This document shows positions 1 through 11,440 of a DNA stretch of 64,000 nucleotides, piece by piece. Position numbers and translations under genes: made by a program. The notes below the pieces were generated by a model, which ran no database searches, had not been told where the DNA came from, and saw only the letters and a program-made list of their open reading frames with translations. The stretch's first letter is position 1, and each line of letters starts with the position of its first letter. This DNA is from Cryptomeria japonica (Eukaryota > Streptophyta > Pinopsida > Cupressales > Cupressaceae), in assembly GCF_030272615.1 (NCBI RefSeq), contig NC_081408.1, positions 311,443,118 to 311,507,117 of the forward strand. Reading direction: 5' to 3'.

Positions 1-2
1 TT

Positions 3-1262
3 AGAACAATACTTGCATTTGCAGCCCATAAGAAGTTCAAGGTATGCCAGATGGATGCTAAGTCTGCATTTTTGAATGAGATATTGGTGGAAGAGGTTTA
101 TATAGAGCAACCTGATGGTTATGCATTGGTAGATAAGGAAGATATGGTATCTAGATTGCATAAAGTTTTCTATGGATTAAAGCAGGCACCTAGAGCATGG
201 TATGAATGACTTCATACATATCTGATGAAGATAGGCTTTGCAAGAACCAGTGATGTAAACAACATTTATCTCAAGTCCGAAGGAGATGAAATACTGGTCA
301 CTGAAGTATTTGTTGATGACATTATATTTGGAGGTAATGATGTCATGAGCAACAGTTTTGCAAATAAAATGAAGAATGAGTTTGAGATGTCACTAGTAAG
401 GGAAATAAAAAATTTGATAGGCTTGCAGATACAACAGATGAAGAATGGAATTTTCATTACTCAATCTAAGTATGTGAAAGAGGTTTTGAAGACTTTTGGC
501 ATGACCGACTATAAACCAATTGGAACTCCAATGATTACAGGTTGTAAATTGTACAAGGAAGATGCGTCTAAGTCTATAGATGAAAAGGAATACAGGTCAA
601 TGATTGCCAAATTACACTATGTTGTTCACAGTCAACCAAAAATTGCCCATGCAGTTGGTATAGTTGCTAGATTTCAAAAAAATCCAAAGGAAGCACATCT
701 GATAGAAACCAAGAAAATTTTTAGATATCTTAAAGGTACAGTTGACTATGGGTTATGGTATCCATATGGAGGCAATTTTGATTTGAAGGCATGCACTAAT
801 GTTGATTGGGTAGGAAATGTTGATGACTGGAAGAGTACTACCAGTGGAGCATTCTTTCTAGGAGAAAGGCTAGTTTCATGGAGTATTAAGAAGCAGAGTT
901 GTACTTCACAATCTACTAGTGAAGCTGAGTATGTAGCCACTTACATGAATTGCACACAAGCTATTTGGATGAGGCACATTTGGGAAAGTTTTAAGATGAA
1001 GATCTCAGAACCTATAAATATTTTTTGTGATAATACAAGTGCAATAAATATTTCTAAGAATCATGTTTTGCACGTAAGGACTAAGCACATTGAATTGAAG
1101 TATCACTTTTTGAGGGAAAAAGTTCAATGTAAAGATGTTATCTTAGAGCATGTTTCTACCCAGGATCAACTTGTAGATATCTTTACCAAACCTCTACCTA
1201 AGACCACTTTTGAGTATCTTAGAAGCTAGTTGGGGGTTGTCCCTCTTTATGAAGTCAATTGA
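3..1262 (+). pseudogene. Copia pol fragment of A: reverse transcriptase and RNase H
   Basis: This is the end of a copia polyprotein that would copy element RNA into DNA and degrade the RNA strand. The frame enters from the left edge in the RT fingers (QMDAKSAFLN), passes the catalytic FVDD at 309-320, and continues through the linker into RNase H (SWSIKKQ, then STSEAEYVA, then CDNTSAINISKN). It ends with the family C-terminus TKPLPKTTFEYLRS. Two in-frame stops break it: TGA at 207-209 where relatives have Trp, and TAG at 1227-1229 where element C has Gln. The natural stop is TGA at 1260-1262. There is no frameshift. The closest relative in the window is element C. Confidence 0.93.
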
Positions 1263-1340
1263 GAATGATGTTGATTGCATCAGTCCCTAAATTACTTGCA
1301 AAATCTTGCATGGATTGATTATTTTTAGAAGTGGATGTAT

Positions 1341-1440
1341 TCCACAGGGGGAGCATCAAGTTACAATATGTTGATGCACAGTGAAAATTTGGAATTACAT
1401 GTTTTACTTTCAATTTGGCATTGTTGTCAAAGAGGGACAA
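1341..1440 (+). other. 3' untranslated G-run motifs of A
   Basis: After the pol stop come two purine motifs that recur in the other copia elements here: CCACAGGGGGAGCATCAAG at 1342-1360, and TTGTCAAAGAGGGA at 1424-1437, the latter an impaired copy of the TTGTCAAAGGGGGAG motif. They precede the real polypurine tract by about 170-250 bases. Confidence 0.6.
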
Positions 1441-1601
1441 GAATTATGTGATTGAGGAGAAGAATTATGTGTCTGATTAGGTGAACTAGTGACAGACTGA
1501 AGACAGATAGAGCATGGTGAATACTTGGTAATGTAAACCAGGATTCCTATTCACTAATCCACAACAACAATTAGAGGTGTTGATATTTGTATTGCCATCA
1601 A

Positions 1602-1617
1602 TGCCAAAGGGGGAGAC
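1602..1617 (+). promoter_or_regulatory. Polypurine tract of A
   Basis: The purine run CCAAAGGGGGAGAC lies directly before the TGTTGGCA start of the 3' LTR. This is the position and composition of the plus-strand primer used in reverse transcription. The same sequence with small changes precedes the 3' LTRs of B, C, D and E. Confidence 0.85.
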
Positions 1618-1656
1618 TGTTGGCATTTTGCATATAGATTATATTAATGATATGTT
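1618..1656 (+). repeat. 3' LTR of A, first 39 bp
   Basis: The first 39 bases of the LTR match the start of the element C LTR at 28105 and 32061 (TGTTGGCAT, then GATT, then ATTAATGAT). The sequence then switches abruptly to the start of the element B LTR. The last five bases, ATGTT (1652-1656), are the left target duplication of B. Confidence 0.9.
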
Positions 1657-2181
1657 TGTTGGCATATGATGAAGCGGTGACAAAGTATGTTGTCATTGAT
1701 GTCAATATGTCCTCAAAAAGGTAAACCGGACTAGGCTCCTAATAGAGCAAGCTTCAAAAGAGTTCAAAACAAGCTTGTGGGTATTCATCCCCACCGTGTT
1801 TTTTCCCATTTTGGTTTCCACGTGAAAAATCTATATGTCATGAGTTGTGCATTTTTCATGTGATGATTCAGTATTCTTGTTTAAGTGATTATGCATGCAA
1901 AGCTAATGGTTATGGCATTACTGATACACCACATGCATATGTATATGGGTGAAGTAGTTATCAAGTGTTGAATGATATGTGAAGTATTCAGTTTTACCAG
2001 TTTAAGCTATCTAAAGTCTTACTGTGTTTAACCGGTATTGCCATGGTTAAGTTCAGTAATGAAGACAACTGGTTAGCATTATTTTAACTTGAAAAGTTGT
2101 GGAGAGAATTTTTTGTATGTAGTGATTCACCCCCCCCTCTCACTACCAGTTAAGGTATTTGTTATTCATCATTATTCATCA
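1657..2181 (+). repeat. 5' LTR of B with large internal deletion
   Basis: This LTR is only 525 bp, against 1,391 bp for the 3' LTR. It aligns with the 3' LTR from TGTTGGCATATGATG up to about 1729, then jumps to the part that starts ACTAGGCTCC (25848 in the 3' copy). About 870 bp, including most of the promoter side, are missing. The end retains the C-run (8 C) and the terminal CATCA. Confidence 0.9.
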
Positions 2182-2200
2182 ATTGATATCAGAGAAACTC
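2182..2200 (+). promoter_or_regulatory. Primer binding site of B
   Basis: ATTGATATCAGAGAAAC follows the LTR end directly. It is a mutated form of TGGTATCAGAGC, the complement of the 3' end of plant initiator tRNA-Met, the usual copia primer. Elements C, D, E and F have the same site with different substitutions. Confidence 0.85.
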
Positions 2201-2252
2201 CAGGTCCTCAGTGATATAAGCTTAACCGCTTGAGGTAAAAGAGCTTGCTTTA

Positions 2253-4370
2253 ATGTTGAAGAGGGAAGGTCCTAAGTTCAATAGAGATAAATTCAAAATA
2301 TGGAAGGACATAATGAAGATCTATATCAAGATTTTGGGTGCTCAACACTTGAGCTATGTTGAGAATGCCTATGTAAACCCCATTGACACTCTAATTGATG
2401 ATCAGAAAAGAGAAATTCAAGAAAATGGGCAAGTCATGGAAGCCCTTATTAGCAGTTTGTCCAATATTGAGTTCATTGATGTACAAGATAAGGAAACTCC
2501 TAAGGATGTATGGGACACATTGGAAACTATTTATGGCGGTGATGAGCATGTCAAGAAAGCTAAGGAAGAGAGCCTTAGAGGAAAATTTGAAGACATGAGG
2601 ATGGTTGAAGGGGAAACCATTCAACAATATGGTATAAGGATCAAGACTGTGGTTGGAGACATCAAGACCACCGGTGAAACAATTGAAGATGCCACCATTG
2701 TCAGTAAAGTTTTGAGATCATTGTTACCGGTCTATGCAATCAGAGTTGCTGCTATTCAAGAGCTAAGGTCTATTGACAAAACTAAGGTATCCTTAGAGTC
2801 TATCATTGCAAAGTTGACTGCATATGAGTTGAATAGCTATGATGGCAATATTTAGAAGTCTGAGTCAGTCTTTAGAGCATCTGTTTCACCAACCAGAAAA
2901 GGAAAAGAAGTAAGTACCAGTTATGAAACCAGGCAATGTAGAGATATGGATGATGAAGAGATTTTGATGGAGTTTGAAGCTCTTCTTACCAAGAGACATC
3001 CAAAAGGCACTAGAAAATACAAAGCTAAACTTCATTTAGAATGTTTCTCCTACAATAATATAGGACATATAGTTGTTAACTATCCAAACAATGACAATAA
3101 GGATAAACTAGAGAGGTTTAAAAAGTATAAAGGAGGAAATAGAAGAAATTGTCTTGTTGCAGTGGATGAAGGTGTTACTGATGAAGAATTTGAGGATGAA
3201 GAGAATGAGGACATAGTATTTGTAGCTATAAAGGAAGAAGTGTCTAACAAGAAAGCACTTGTCTCTCGCATTGACAACTCTAATGAGTGGATTATTGATA
3301 GTGGTTGTCCTTACCACATGACTAGTGACCAGGGAAAGTTTTTGTCTCTAGAAGAATATGATGGAGGTGTTGTCAGATTTGGCAACAATGCACCTTTCTT
3401 GGTAAAAGGTAAAGGATCCATCTCATTGAATGGAAAGAGCAGTGCGGATGATGTCTACTGGGTAGAAGGCCTTAAGCATAACCTTTTGAGTGTTGCTTAG
3501 CTAAATGACAAAGGACTCATTCTGAAGTTTGAAGGTGGAGTCTGCAGTATAATTGGAAAGAGTGGTGAACTTATTGCCACTGGTAAGCAGACCAAAGGTA
3601 ACTTGTTTCAGTTGAATGCCAAGATTAGTCGGTGTCTGATGGCGAAGTTTGATGACAGTTGGATATGGCATAGGAGACTTTGTCATATGAACTTTGATAA
3701 TATTGTAAAGGCTAGTAAGATCGAGGCAGTAAGAGGATTTCCTTTGCTGAACAAACTGGAGAATGCTTTATGCAGAGAATGTCAACTTGGGAAGATGTCT
3801 TCCTCAACATTCGAAGGTAAGTTTTCTTCAACATAGAACTTACTTGATCTTGTACACACCGATCTGTGTGGTCCTATGAAAACAAGAAGTATTCAGGGAG
3901 ATCGGTATTTCATTATTCTTACCAATGACTACTCAAGAATGATGTGGTTCACATTCTTGAAAGACAAGTCTGAGGTATTTGGAAATTTCAAAGCCTTCAG
4001 AGCATTGGTTGAGAAGGAGAGCAGTAGAATAATTAAGTGTCTTATTACCGATCAAGGAGGTGAATTCACTTTTGATGAATTCAACAAGTACTATGAAGAG
4101 AACGACATCAAGAGGCAGTTGTCTGCCCCAAGGATACCACAATAGAATGGCATAGCAGAAAGGAATAATAGGACTATAGTTGAAGTGGCTAGAACAATGT
4201 TGATCCAAGGAAAGGTAGCTCACACTTTTTGGAGAGAAGCGGTGAGCACTACAGTCTATACTATGAACTGGGTACTCATCAAGAAAGGTAAAGATAAAAC
4301 CCCTTATGAGTATTGGACTAGGAAGACTCCCACTGTGGGTTATTTTAAAGTATTTGGGAATAAGTGTTAT
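2253..4370 (+). pseudogene. Copia gag-protease-integrase of B, 5' part
   Basis: The frame starts at ATG 2253 (MLKREGPKFNR), 71 bases after the LTR. In order it shows the gag capsid-like region (to about residue 200), a zinc-knuckle relic CFSYNNIGHIVVNYPN, the aspartic protease active site DSG at 3297-3305, the integrase HHCC zinc region (WHRRLCHMNFD, then CRECQLGKM) and the integrase core to about 4370, where element G is inserted. One frame is kept throughout, with exactly four in-frame stops, all TAG (2853, 3498, 3834, 4143). Two zinc-knuckle cysteines are Tyr, a change shared with element E. It could not make a full polyprotein without readthrough. Confidence 0.93.
4181..4370 (+). repeat. 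Left copy of a 190 bp direct duplication
   Basis: This piece of the B integrase-RT linker region is present again at 21281-21470, on the far side of the chromovirus. I count 9 mismatches in 190 aligned bases and no gaps. A normal retrotransposon insertion duplicates only about 5 bp, so a repair or recombination event is needed to explain it. Confidence 0.92.
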
Positions 4371-6024
4371 GTAATGCCCCGCCAGAAACCCTAAAGGAAA
4401 ACAACAGAACTAGGCAACTAAAGGGTGAAATATTTTTTTTTAAAGATTAAGTGCATTAATTATAACAATTGCACGTTTAGCAACACAGTGGAAGTCTAAC
4501 ACATGATTTCCTAAGGGTTACCAACGAAGATTAATTTGTAGATTATATTAACACCATGGCTAATCCAATTTCCCATCTAATTAGGAAAATTAAATGCTTA
4601 AGATAAAACCTACAAATACATCTAAATTCCATAATGAAAGAATCAAAGTATTCCAATGCATTTATTTTCCCATAGATCATATATACAAAAGATTAAAGCA
4701 ACTAAATTTAACATACATTCCATTGATATAATATTACAATATCCATAAATACATGGCTTCCAAAAAATACCATGGTATCCAAAAGTTACAATGCCAAGGC
4801 TACATAAATGTTTGATACAATGACTACAAGGTCTCAACTGAACAATGATCACGAACATGAGGTGGTACATGAACCACGGACCAAGAAACAACACCAAAGC
4901 CTTTCCTTGCCTGAAGATACAATCCTGAACATTCGATGGGAAGTGGCACTACCACCCAACCATGTGATCCCAAAATGGAACCACCACACCATGCTAGGAG
5001 ATAGTAGAAGACCCTCAAGCAAGCAAAATAAGACAAATACAACAGAACTACATGACTCTGCAAACATCCATGTGACTCAACTAATAAACACTAGTGACTC
5101 TAAGGAGAGAGTGTCATCTCATGGCTTAAGGTGGTTGCCCTAGGTAGGCCTCCATAGGTCCCGGCCCCCATCCTAGGTTATCCTGGTAACCTCTCCCAAA
5201 TCCCCAGCTCCATCTAAGAATCATGCGGACCCTACCAATCCTTTCGTGAAGACAAGGTGGTAGGTTTGCCATTCCAGGCCTTCTCACCATATCTTGAGAC
5301 TATACAAGAACTCAACCATGTGCGAGGCACATTATCTTAGTTAATATTTTAGCTACCCACCCCCTAATCAATTATTAGGTTATCACTTCTTAACTAACTT
5401 TCAAGGGGTTATCCTGCCATCCACTTTGGGCGCGGCCCGTGCTTGAAAGACACTCTCTCTCATAGGACATTAATAGGAAAGGTCTCTCAATGAGAACTCT
5501 ATGGCAAAACTAACAACCATATCTAATCCTAACAAACCACAGGTGAAGGATAAACTATCCATAAACTAGGATTGACCAAATGGATAAAACACACAATGGC
5601 TCACATCAATAGGTTTACTCAACAACACCTGACCAAGGGGTATATCCATATATGACATGATGACAACTTAACCAAAATTGCAATGAAATAATGCTTGACT
5701 GAAAATATCATTAACACTAAGATTCTAAAACAGGAAATCTTTTCATAAAACAACCAAAAGCATAATTAACTTGCAATTTAAGTTATTTCAAAAAATAAGA
5801 TAATACACTCTATCATAAAGGAATTCCAAGTTGCCATTTGTACAAATGCTAAATTTATCACATTGAAATAAACCCTTAACATATTGCCATGATTAATCAA
5901 GAATCTAATTATATACTTTTCTGAAGATAAACTAATTTCCAAAATAATTATATATTAAACATAACTATTTGTAGAATATTCGATAATTCCCAATTAATAA
6001 GATGCCATTGCCTAAAACATAATT

Positions 6025-6086
6025 GTATATATATATATATATACATACATACATATATATATACATACATACATATATATATACAT
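6025..6086. repeat. TA / TACA microsatellite
   Basis: Alternating TA dinucleotides are interleaved with two blocks of TACA tetranucleotides over about 60 bases inside the chromovirus LTR. This is a simple sequence repeat with no coding content. Confidence 0.95.
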
Positions 6087-6169
6087 TAAATAAAAGAAAC
6101 CGAATCATGAATTGTACAGGAGGCATGCATATACACAGGGGCAAATTCACTTTTGGGCATGGCACTTAT

Positions 6170-6346
6170 GCTACCCCACGGTAGCACTACTACCGCATGG
6201 TAGCAGGTACTACCACATGTAGTACTGCTACCTTACAGTAGCACTACTACTGCATGATAGCAGGTACTACCATAGGTAGCACTGCTACCTTATGGTAGCA
6301 GGTGCTACCGTTCGGTAGCTTTGCTACCGTCGGTAGCAACTACCAA
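6170..6346. repeat. Array of GGTAGC palindromic units
   Basis: About nine units of 15-20 bases follow each other. Each pairs GGTAG(C) with a nearby CTACC, as in GGTAGCACTACTACC, GGTAGCAGGTACTACC and GGTAGCTTTGCTACC. Each unit could fold into a small hairpin, and neighbouring units could pair with each other. The array is more G/C-rich than the surrounding LTR. Confidence 0.85.
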
Positions 6347-8129
6347 CCCCCCTCCCTTAATAAATTTTTTTTTTATATTTTTTTTTTAAATTTAAATTAA
6401 ATTTTAATAAAACACTTAGATCTCCAATTTACAAAGCCCCCTTCTTTTTTTTTTAAAAAAAAGGAAAAATTTACACAGAAAATATAAAAATCAATTTAAT
6501 AGAATATAAAATCAATTTTCATAGAATATAAAAAATCTATTTTCACAGGGATTACAATTCAATGCATCTACACTTTGGTCCACTTTTATTTGCACAAATA
6601 TCTTCCATAATCCAATATTTTTCTTAACCCAATTTTTTTAATAAATTTCTACTACTAGGAAGAACACAAAAATTGTCTAACATACAGAGAAACTTTTATG
6701 GGACAAAGGAGGGTAAATCTGGCAAAATTTTGCCAGCATAACTCCCTACAATTTCACAAATTTCAAAGCTAAATAAATATAGAAAAGAAAGAAATAAAAT
6801 ATGAGAATCTCCTAACTTATTTATTTTTACACCAAAACTAGGCAAAGCCATCCAACCTGTGAAGCTTTCTTGGAAGAACCTTGTGGAAGACCTTAGCCCC
6901 GCAAGCAGATTTCCAAGTCAATCCCTCTTCCAGCAATCCTCTGATAATTTCATCTTCAACAAAATATTGCTTCCAAAATAATTTTTCTTCACCAAATCTC
7001 TCCCAAAAAGAAAAAGATATATTCCCTTTTAACCTAAAATTTTAGGTTGCACATATTTTTCCCAAAAAACCTAATATTTAATTTTTAGTAATAAAAGCAA
7101 TTTTCTTTTCTTTTCTAATTCCCACCAAAGGAATAAATTAACATGCAATAAGTAAAAATCATAACCTTTTCTTTTTTTTCTTTTCTTTTCTCATGCAAAT
7201 TAATTAATTTTCTAAAAATAAAAATAAAAAATAAAGCAATACTTTAATTCTAATCTATCCTTTTATTCATTTATTTTTTTTTAATTTTTTTTTTAATTTT
7301 TAATTCTAGGAACAATAAATGAAATTAATCTAATTTATTTTTCACTAAAATTTAAATAAGATATATTTCTAATATAATGCAACTTGCAACTTAATTTAAT
7401 AACTTTTTTTAATTAACTAAATTTAAAATCTCAATGCATAAAATACATAATTCCAAAAATACCAACTATGAGATAACTCCATAAATTTAATTAATTAATT
7501 AAATCCACTAAACACACAAACTGAGCAAACCCCAAGCTCAGACTCATAAAAAGTCAAACAACAAAATACGAAGGCCGAACAAACTAACAGGATGACCAAC
7601 TGACAACACTCACAAGAGTGTAACAGGGTAAAATAGGGTCAACTACTACCTCCTCCACTTCCATTGCACAAATATAAGGTATGCTCAGACCTGTGAAGCC
7701 AGGTAGATATGATACCCTATACCTACCCGATACTTGTACCTGCAATGTCCTGCATCACCGAACCACACATGCATATATACAATATAGAAAACATGACATG
7801 CACACCAATGAAGGAGAATCACGATGTTCCCTATCTCACCAGAGTGAGTGAAGGAAAATTGTCCCCTAGCATCCAATACACTCATAGACACACAACATAT
7901 AATTACACATTGCATAGATAAAGTAAAGTGTCAGTACATAGCAATAATCCATAAAATGCCATGAATCACAAGTACTGAAATATTGCAAATAAATTGTGCA
8001 TCTCATATCTAGATAAAGCATGAAATAATGTCATATAAGTTTGAATAACACATCATAGTAATGTATCCACTAAAATTAAGCAATAGTAAAATATGAGTCT
8101 AATGAGTTCAAATGAGGAGGGGTACTACA

Positions 8130-8146
8130 TTCTCCCCTCCAAAACT
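8130..8146 (-). promoter_or_regulatory. Polypurine tract of chromovirus G
   Basis: On the minus strand TTTTGGAGGGGAGAA lies directly before the LTR start TGTAGTACC. This is the expected position and purine content of a plus-strand primer. Confidence 0.8.
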
Positions 8147-8159
8147 AGGCTTACTCCTG

Positions 8160-9852
8160 GAAGCCTAAAACAAATAAGAATAAAGCTCTCTCATCTTTGC
8201 TGCATCCTCCCAAGTTGTCGAGGTCTCATCATTTGGGTCCCATAGGACCCTTACCTGGTCGATGGTGTGACCCCTAAGGGTCAAATCCTGATGCTAAAGA
8301 ATGCACATGGGCTCCATGGAAATCTACCCGTCCTCGACCTACAAAGAGTTCCAATCAAGAACATGTGTCACATCAGGATGATAAGTTTGAAGAACTGAAA
8401 CATGAAAGACATTGTGGATGTGAGATAGACTCAGTGGAAAGGCAAGACGGTAGGAAATAGGTCCTATCCTCTCAAGGATCTCAATAGGGCTACCAAACCA
8501 AGGTGCCAACTTAGAACCCTTTCCATAACGGATTGGACTCTTCCACGGATGCACTCTCAAGAACACACAGTCGCCAATAGAAAATTGATGATCTACCCTA
8601 TGAGGATTTGCATACTTCTTCTGCCTATCCTATGTAGCTACCAAATGCTCACAAATCCACTCTACCTGCTATTTCATCTCTCAAAGAATATCCAGTCCTA
8701 TAAGCACCCTGTCCTCTAGCTGATCCCAACTCAAAGGAGTGTGGAAGGACGACCATACAATGCCTAAAAGGGGGACATACCTATGGAGCTGTGATATCCA
8801 TTTTTATAAGAAAACTCCAATAGATAGATATAATCCTCCTAGCGCGACTGCTGGTCCATAACATACATGCGAAGCATGTCCTCTAAAACCTGATTAACTT
8901 GCTCGGTCTGACCATCTATCTCTGGGTGATAAGCTGAACTAAAGTTCAACTGAGTTCCCAAAGCATGCTGAAGTGAGGTCCACAATGCTAAGGTAAAGAT
9001 AGGATCTCTATCAAAGATGATCTGCCTCGAAATCCCATGCAATCTCACCACATCTTCCAAGAAGACTCGAGTCACTACTGCTACCGTATAGGAAGCTCGA
9101 ATAGGAACAAAGTGAGCAACCTTTGTCAATCTGTCAACAATAACCATGATAGCATCATGACAATGCGGAGAGATAGGCAATCCAACAATGAAATCCATGG
9201 AAATGATATCCCATTTCCAATCCGATACCAAATTAGGTTGTAAAAGCCCTGCCAGGTGTTGATGCTCTGCCTTCACTCACTGACATTCTAAACATCTCGA
9301 CACAAAATCAGCAATGTCATGTTTCATACCAGCCCAATGATAAACCTATCTAAGATCTGTGTGCATCTTCTTGACACCTGGATGGGCCGAGTAAGGTGCA
9401 TGATGGGCCTCAGTCATGATCAAAATGCGAAGATCCTCTAAAGGAGGTACATAGATCTGTCCAAGGTGACGAAGAAGTCCATCTGCCTCAAGGTTATATC
9501 TAGAAAATCTACCCTCTAAAGGCCTTCCGAACTCTATCACAACTCTAACATCTTGATACCAAGTATCCTAAGCAAGAACTCCAAGAATCCTCCCTCTTAA
9601 GTCTACTCCAAGGGATAATGCTGAAATCTCATGTTGCCTACGAATCAAAGCATCTGCAACCATGTTCTCTTTCCCCTGAATATAACAAACCTAAAAATCA
9701 TACTCACAGAGGAATTCCATCCATCTCTGTTGTTGAGCATTCATGTTTGGTTGCATGAATATATACTGCAAACTATGATGATCAGTGTACAGCTCAAACC
9801 GATGCCCTAACAGGAAATGCTACCATCTAACCAATGCATGAACTATAGCTAT
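8160..9852 (-). pseudogene. Chromovirus RNase H end, integrase and chromodomain
   Basis: Reading down the minus strand: the end of RNase H (CEYDF, then QGKENMVADAL, about 9640-9720), the H2C2 zinc region (SAHPGVKKMH, then CLECQ, about 9280-9400), the integrase core with MDFIVGLP, FDRDPIF and DGQTEQVNQ (8839-9276), the integrase C-terminal fold (LAPWFGSPIEILERIGPISYRL, 8339-8566), and a chromodomain (TLRGHTIDQVRVLW, about 8165-8310). The protein would insert the DNA copy, with the chromodomain guiding it to marked chromatin. Many stops and some frame changes break it. RNase H continues at 20094 across element L. Confidence 0.9.
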
Positions 9853-11440
9853 TGTAGATCAGGAAAATGGAATGCATCAAAGCAATATTAAACTAGCTCA
9901 ACCACAGAAACTAGATTGCAATGATAAGAAATCCTAATTACAATCAATAAAGGCATGAAGATGAAATACTACAATAAAAAGCAAACCAAAGCCTCTATCT
10001 CCTTCATTGTTCCTCCATTGTCCTTCTTTCTCCTTTAAATTACTTTGTTTGTGGATCTCACCTACAAGTGCAAAAGCATAGTATGAAAGCAAGATGACTA
10101 GAAAAATGGCAGCATTAGGATACTAGAAGCGTGATTGATTATGAAAATGTGATTTTTTTTTAAAATGTGATTGATTGATCCATTGAAGAAAATCATCCAA
10201 TTTATAGACAAATTGGAGAGAGGACAAGATTAGCATGAAGAGATTTGAAAGGAATTTCAAATCAAGGATGACAAATATGACAAATTATGACAAGATTGAC
10301 ATTTTCTATGCAAGATTGATTGATTGACACAATTATGACAAATTATGACAAATTATGACAAGATTAAAATGTCATTCCCATGACAAAGGGAAGAGAGAAA
10401 ATAGCCTCCATGATTGCAACAAATGGAAGCATAAACATAGGAGAAAATTAGGGGGAAAATTTGAAAAATTGAAGAAAATAGGAGAAATAGAAATTAGGAA
10501 TTTGGAGAAACTAGTAAATTGGAAAATTGAGGAAAAATATGAAATAGAAATTAGGTGAATTAATTAATAGGTTTTCATCCATTAATTAATTCATGAAAGA
10601 GACCTAGGACTAAATAAATAGATTTATTTAATCGACAAAGAAGAAGAAAAAGATTAAATGAACAAATCATAAAACCCTAGAAATAAGAGGACAAGGAATT
10701 AGGCCAATACAACAAGAAATTAATGTAGGTTCGATCATGATTCTGATTGACAAAGGACCAATGTTGATAAATGATTGAGACTGGTTGACAAAAATCAATG
10801 ACAAGTTGACCAAGATTGTCAAGGAGATCAATTTGATAGGCGCCAATTGATGAGGAACAATGACTAATTGATCCAAATTGACATGATTGAAAAGGACAAG
10901 GATCGATGACAAATCAATCACAAAATGACAAGATTGACAAGGACAAGGATTGATGACGAATCGATTGCAAAATGATGAGATTGACAAGAGGACAAGGATC
11001 AATGACGAATCGATCGCAAAATGACAAGATTGACAAGAGGACAAGGATCGATGATGAATCGATTGCAAAATGACAAGATTGACAAGGACAAGGATCGATG
11101 ACAAATTGATCGCAAAATGACAAGATTGACAAGAGGACAAAACCCTAATTCTATCATCGATTAGAATTGACGATGTCCAAAATGATGATAAATGAGCACA
11201 CACCATGATGCGACAGTATAAGATCGACCAAAATCATGACTGAAGATTGCTATCGACAAGACCTAATTCAAAAGAAAGAAAAATGAGGAATGCAGAAGAA
11301 GGACTCGATGCTCGCAAATGATAAAGACCAAGTGCGCAACATAGAAGAAATGTTAATGCAACACAAAAACCCTAAAATAAGGCAATGCGCGAATTTTAAA
11401 GTATGACTCCACAAGCGTTGGCCATTTTTAGACGTCTACA
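9853..11440 (-). repeat. 3' LTR of L (1,588 bp)
   Basis: In plus-strand reading it runs from TGTAGATCAGG to GACGTCTACA and matches 18409-20093 nearly throughout. It carries a minisatellite (10888-11140) with five copies, and A/T-rich sequence around 10330-10660. The 179-codon minus-strand frame at 10667-11206 is just the minisatellite translated. The purine tract AAAGAGGGGCAAAA (minus strand, 11441-11454) abuts it. Confidence 0.92.
10888..11140. repeat. Minisatellite, about 50 bp x 5, in L LTR
   Basis: Five units of 47-50 bases contain GACAAGGATCGATGAC, then AATCGAT, then GCAAAATGACAAGATT. Some are separated by GACAAGAGG and others by GACAAGG. The other LTR (19500-19790) has six units, so the array has changed since insertion. 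Confidence 0.9.

Larger units (their letters stand above)
4370..8129 (-). repeat. 3' LTR of chromovirus G, about 3.76 kb
   Basis: Read on the minus strand it starts TGTAGTACCCCTCC at 8129, right after the polypurine tract, and ends GGGGCATTACA at 4370. No coding frame in it looks real; the open frames around 4808-5143 and 7685-7921 resemble nothing I know. It contains a TA/TACA microsatellite, an array of GGTAGC palindromes, and long A/T-rich stretches with T and A runs between 6360 and 7500. With the other LTR lost, its length cannot be checked against a partner, so small insertions inside it are possible. Confidence 0.8.

Noticed and set aside
4808-5143. 111-codon plus-strand frame inside the chromovirus LTR
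   Set aside because: No similarity I recognise, overlapping frames on the other strand are just as open, and it lies in LTR sequence.
7685-7921. Overlapping open frames on both strands in the chromovirus LTR
   Set aside because: Short, mutually exclusive and without motifs; typical chance frames.
10667-11206. 179-codon minus-strand open frame, and its partner at 19271-19648
   Set aside because: It is the LTR minisatellite translated (repeats of SCQSCHFAI type). The unit keeps the frame open by its length, not by selection.
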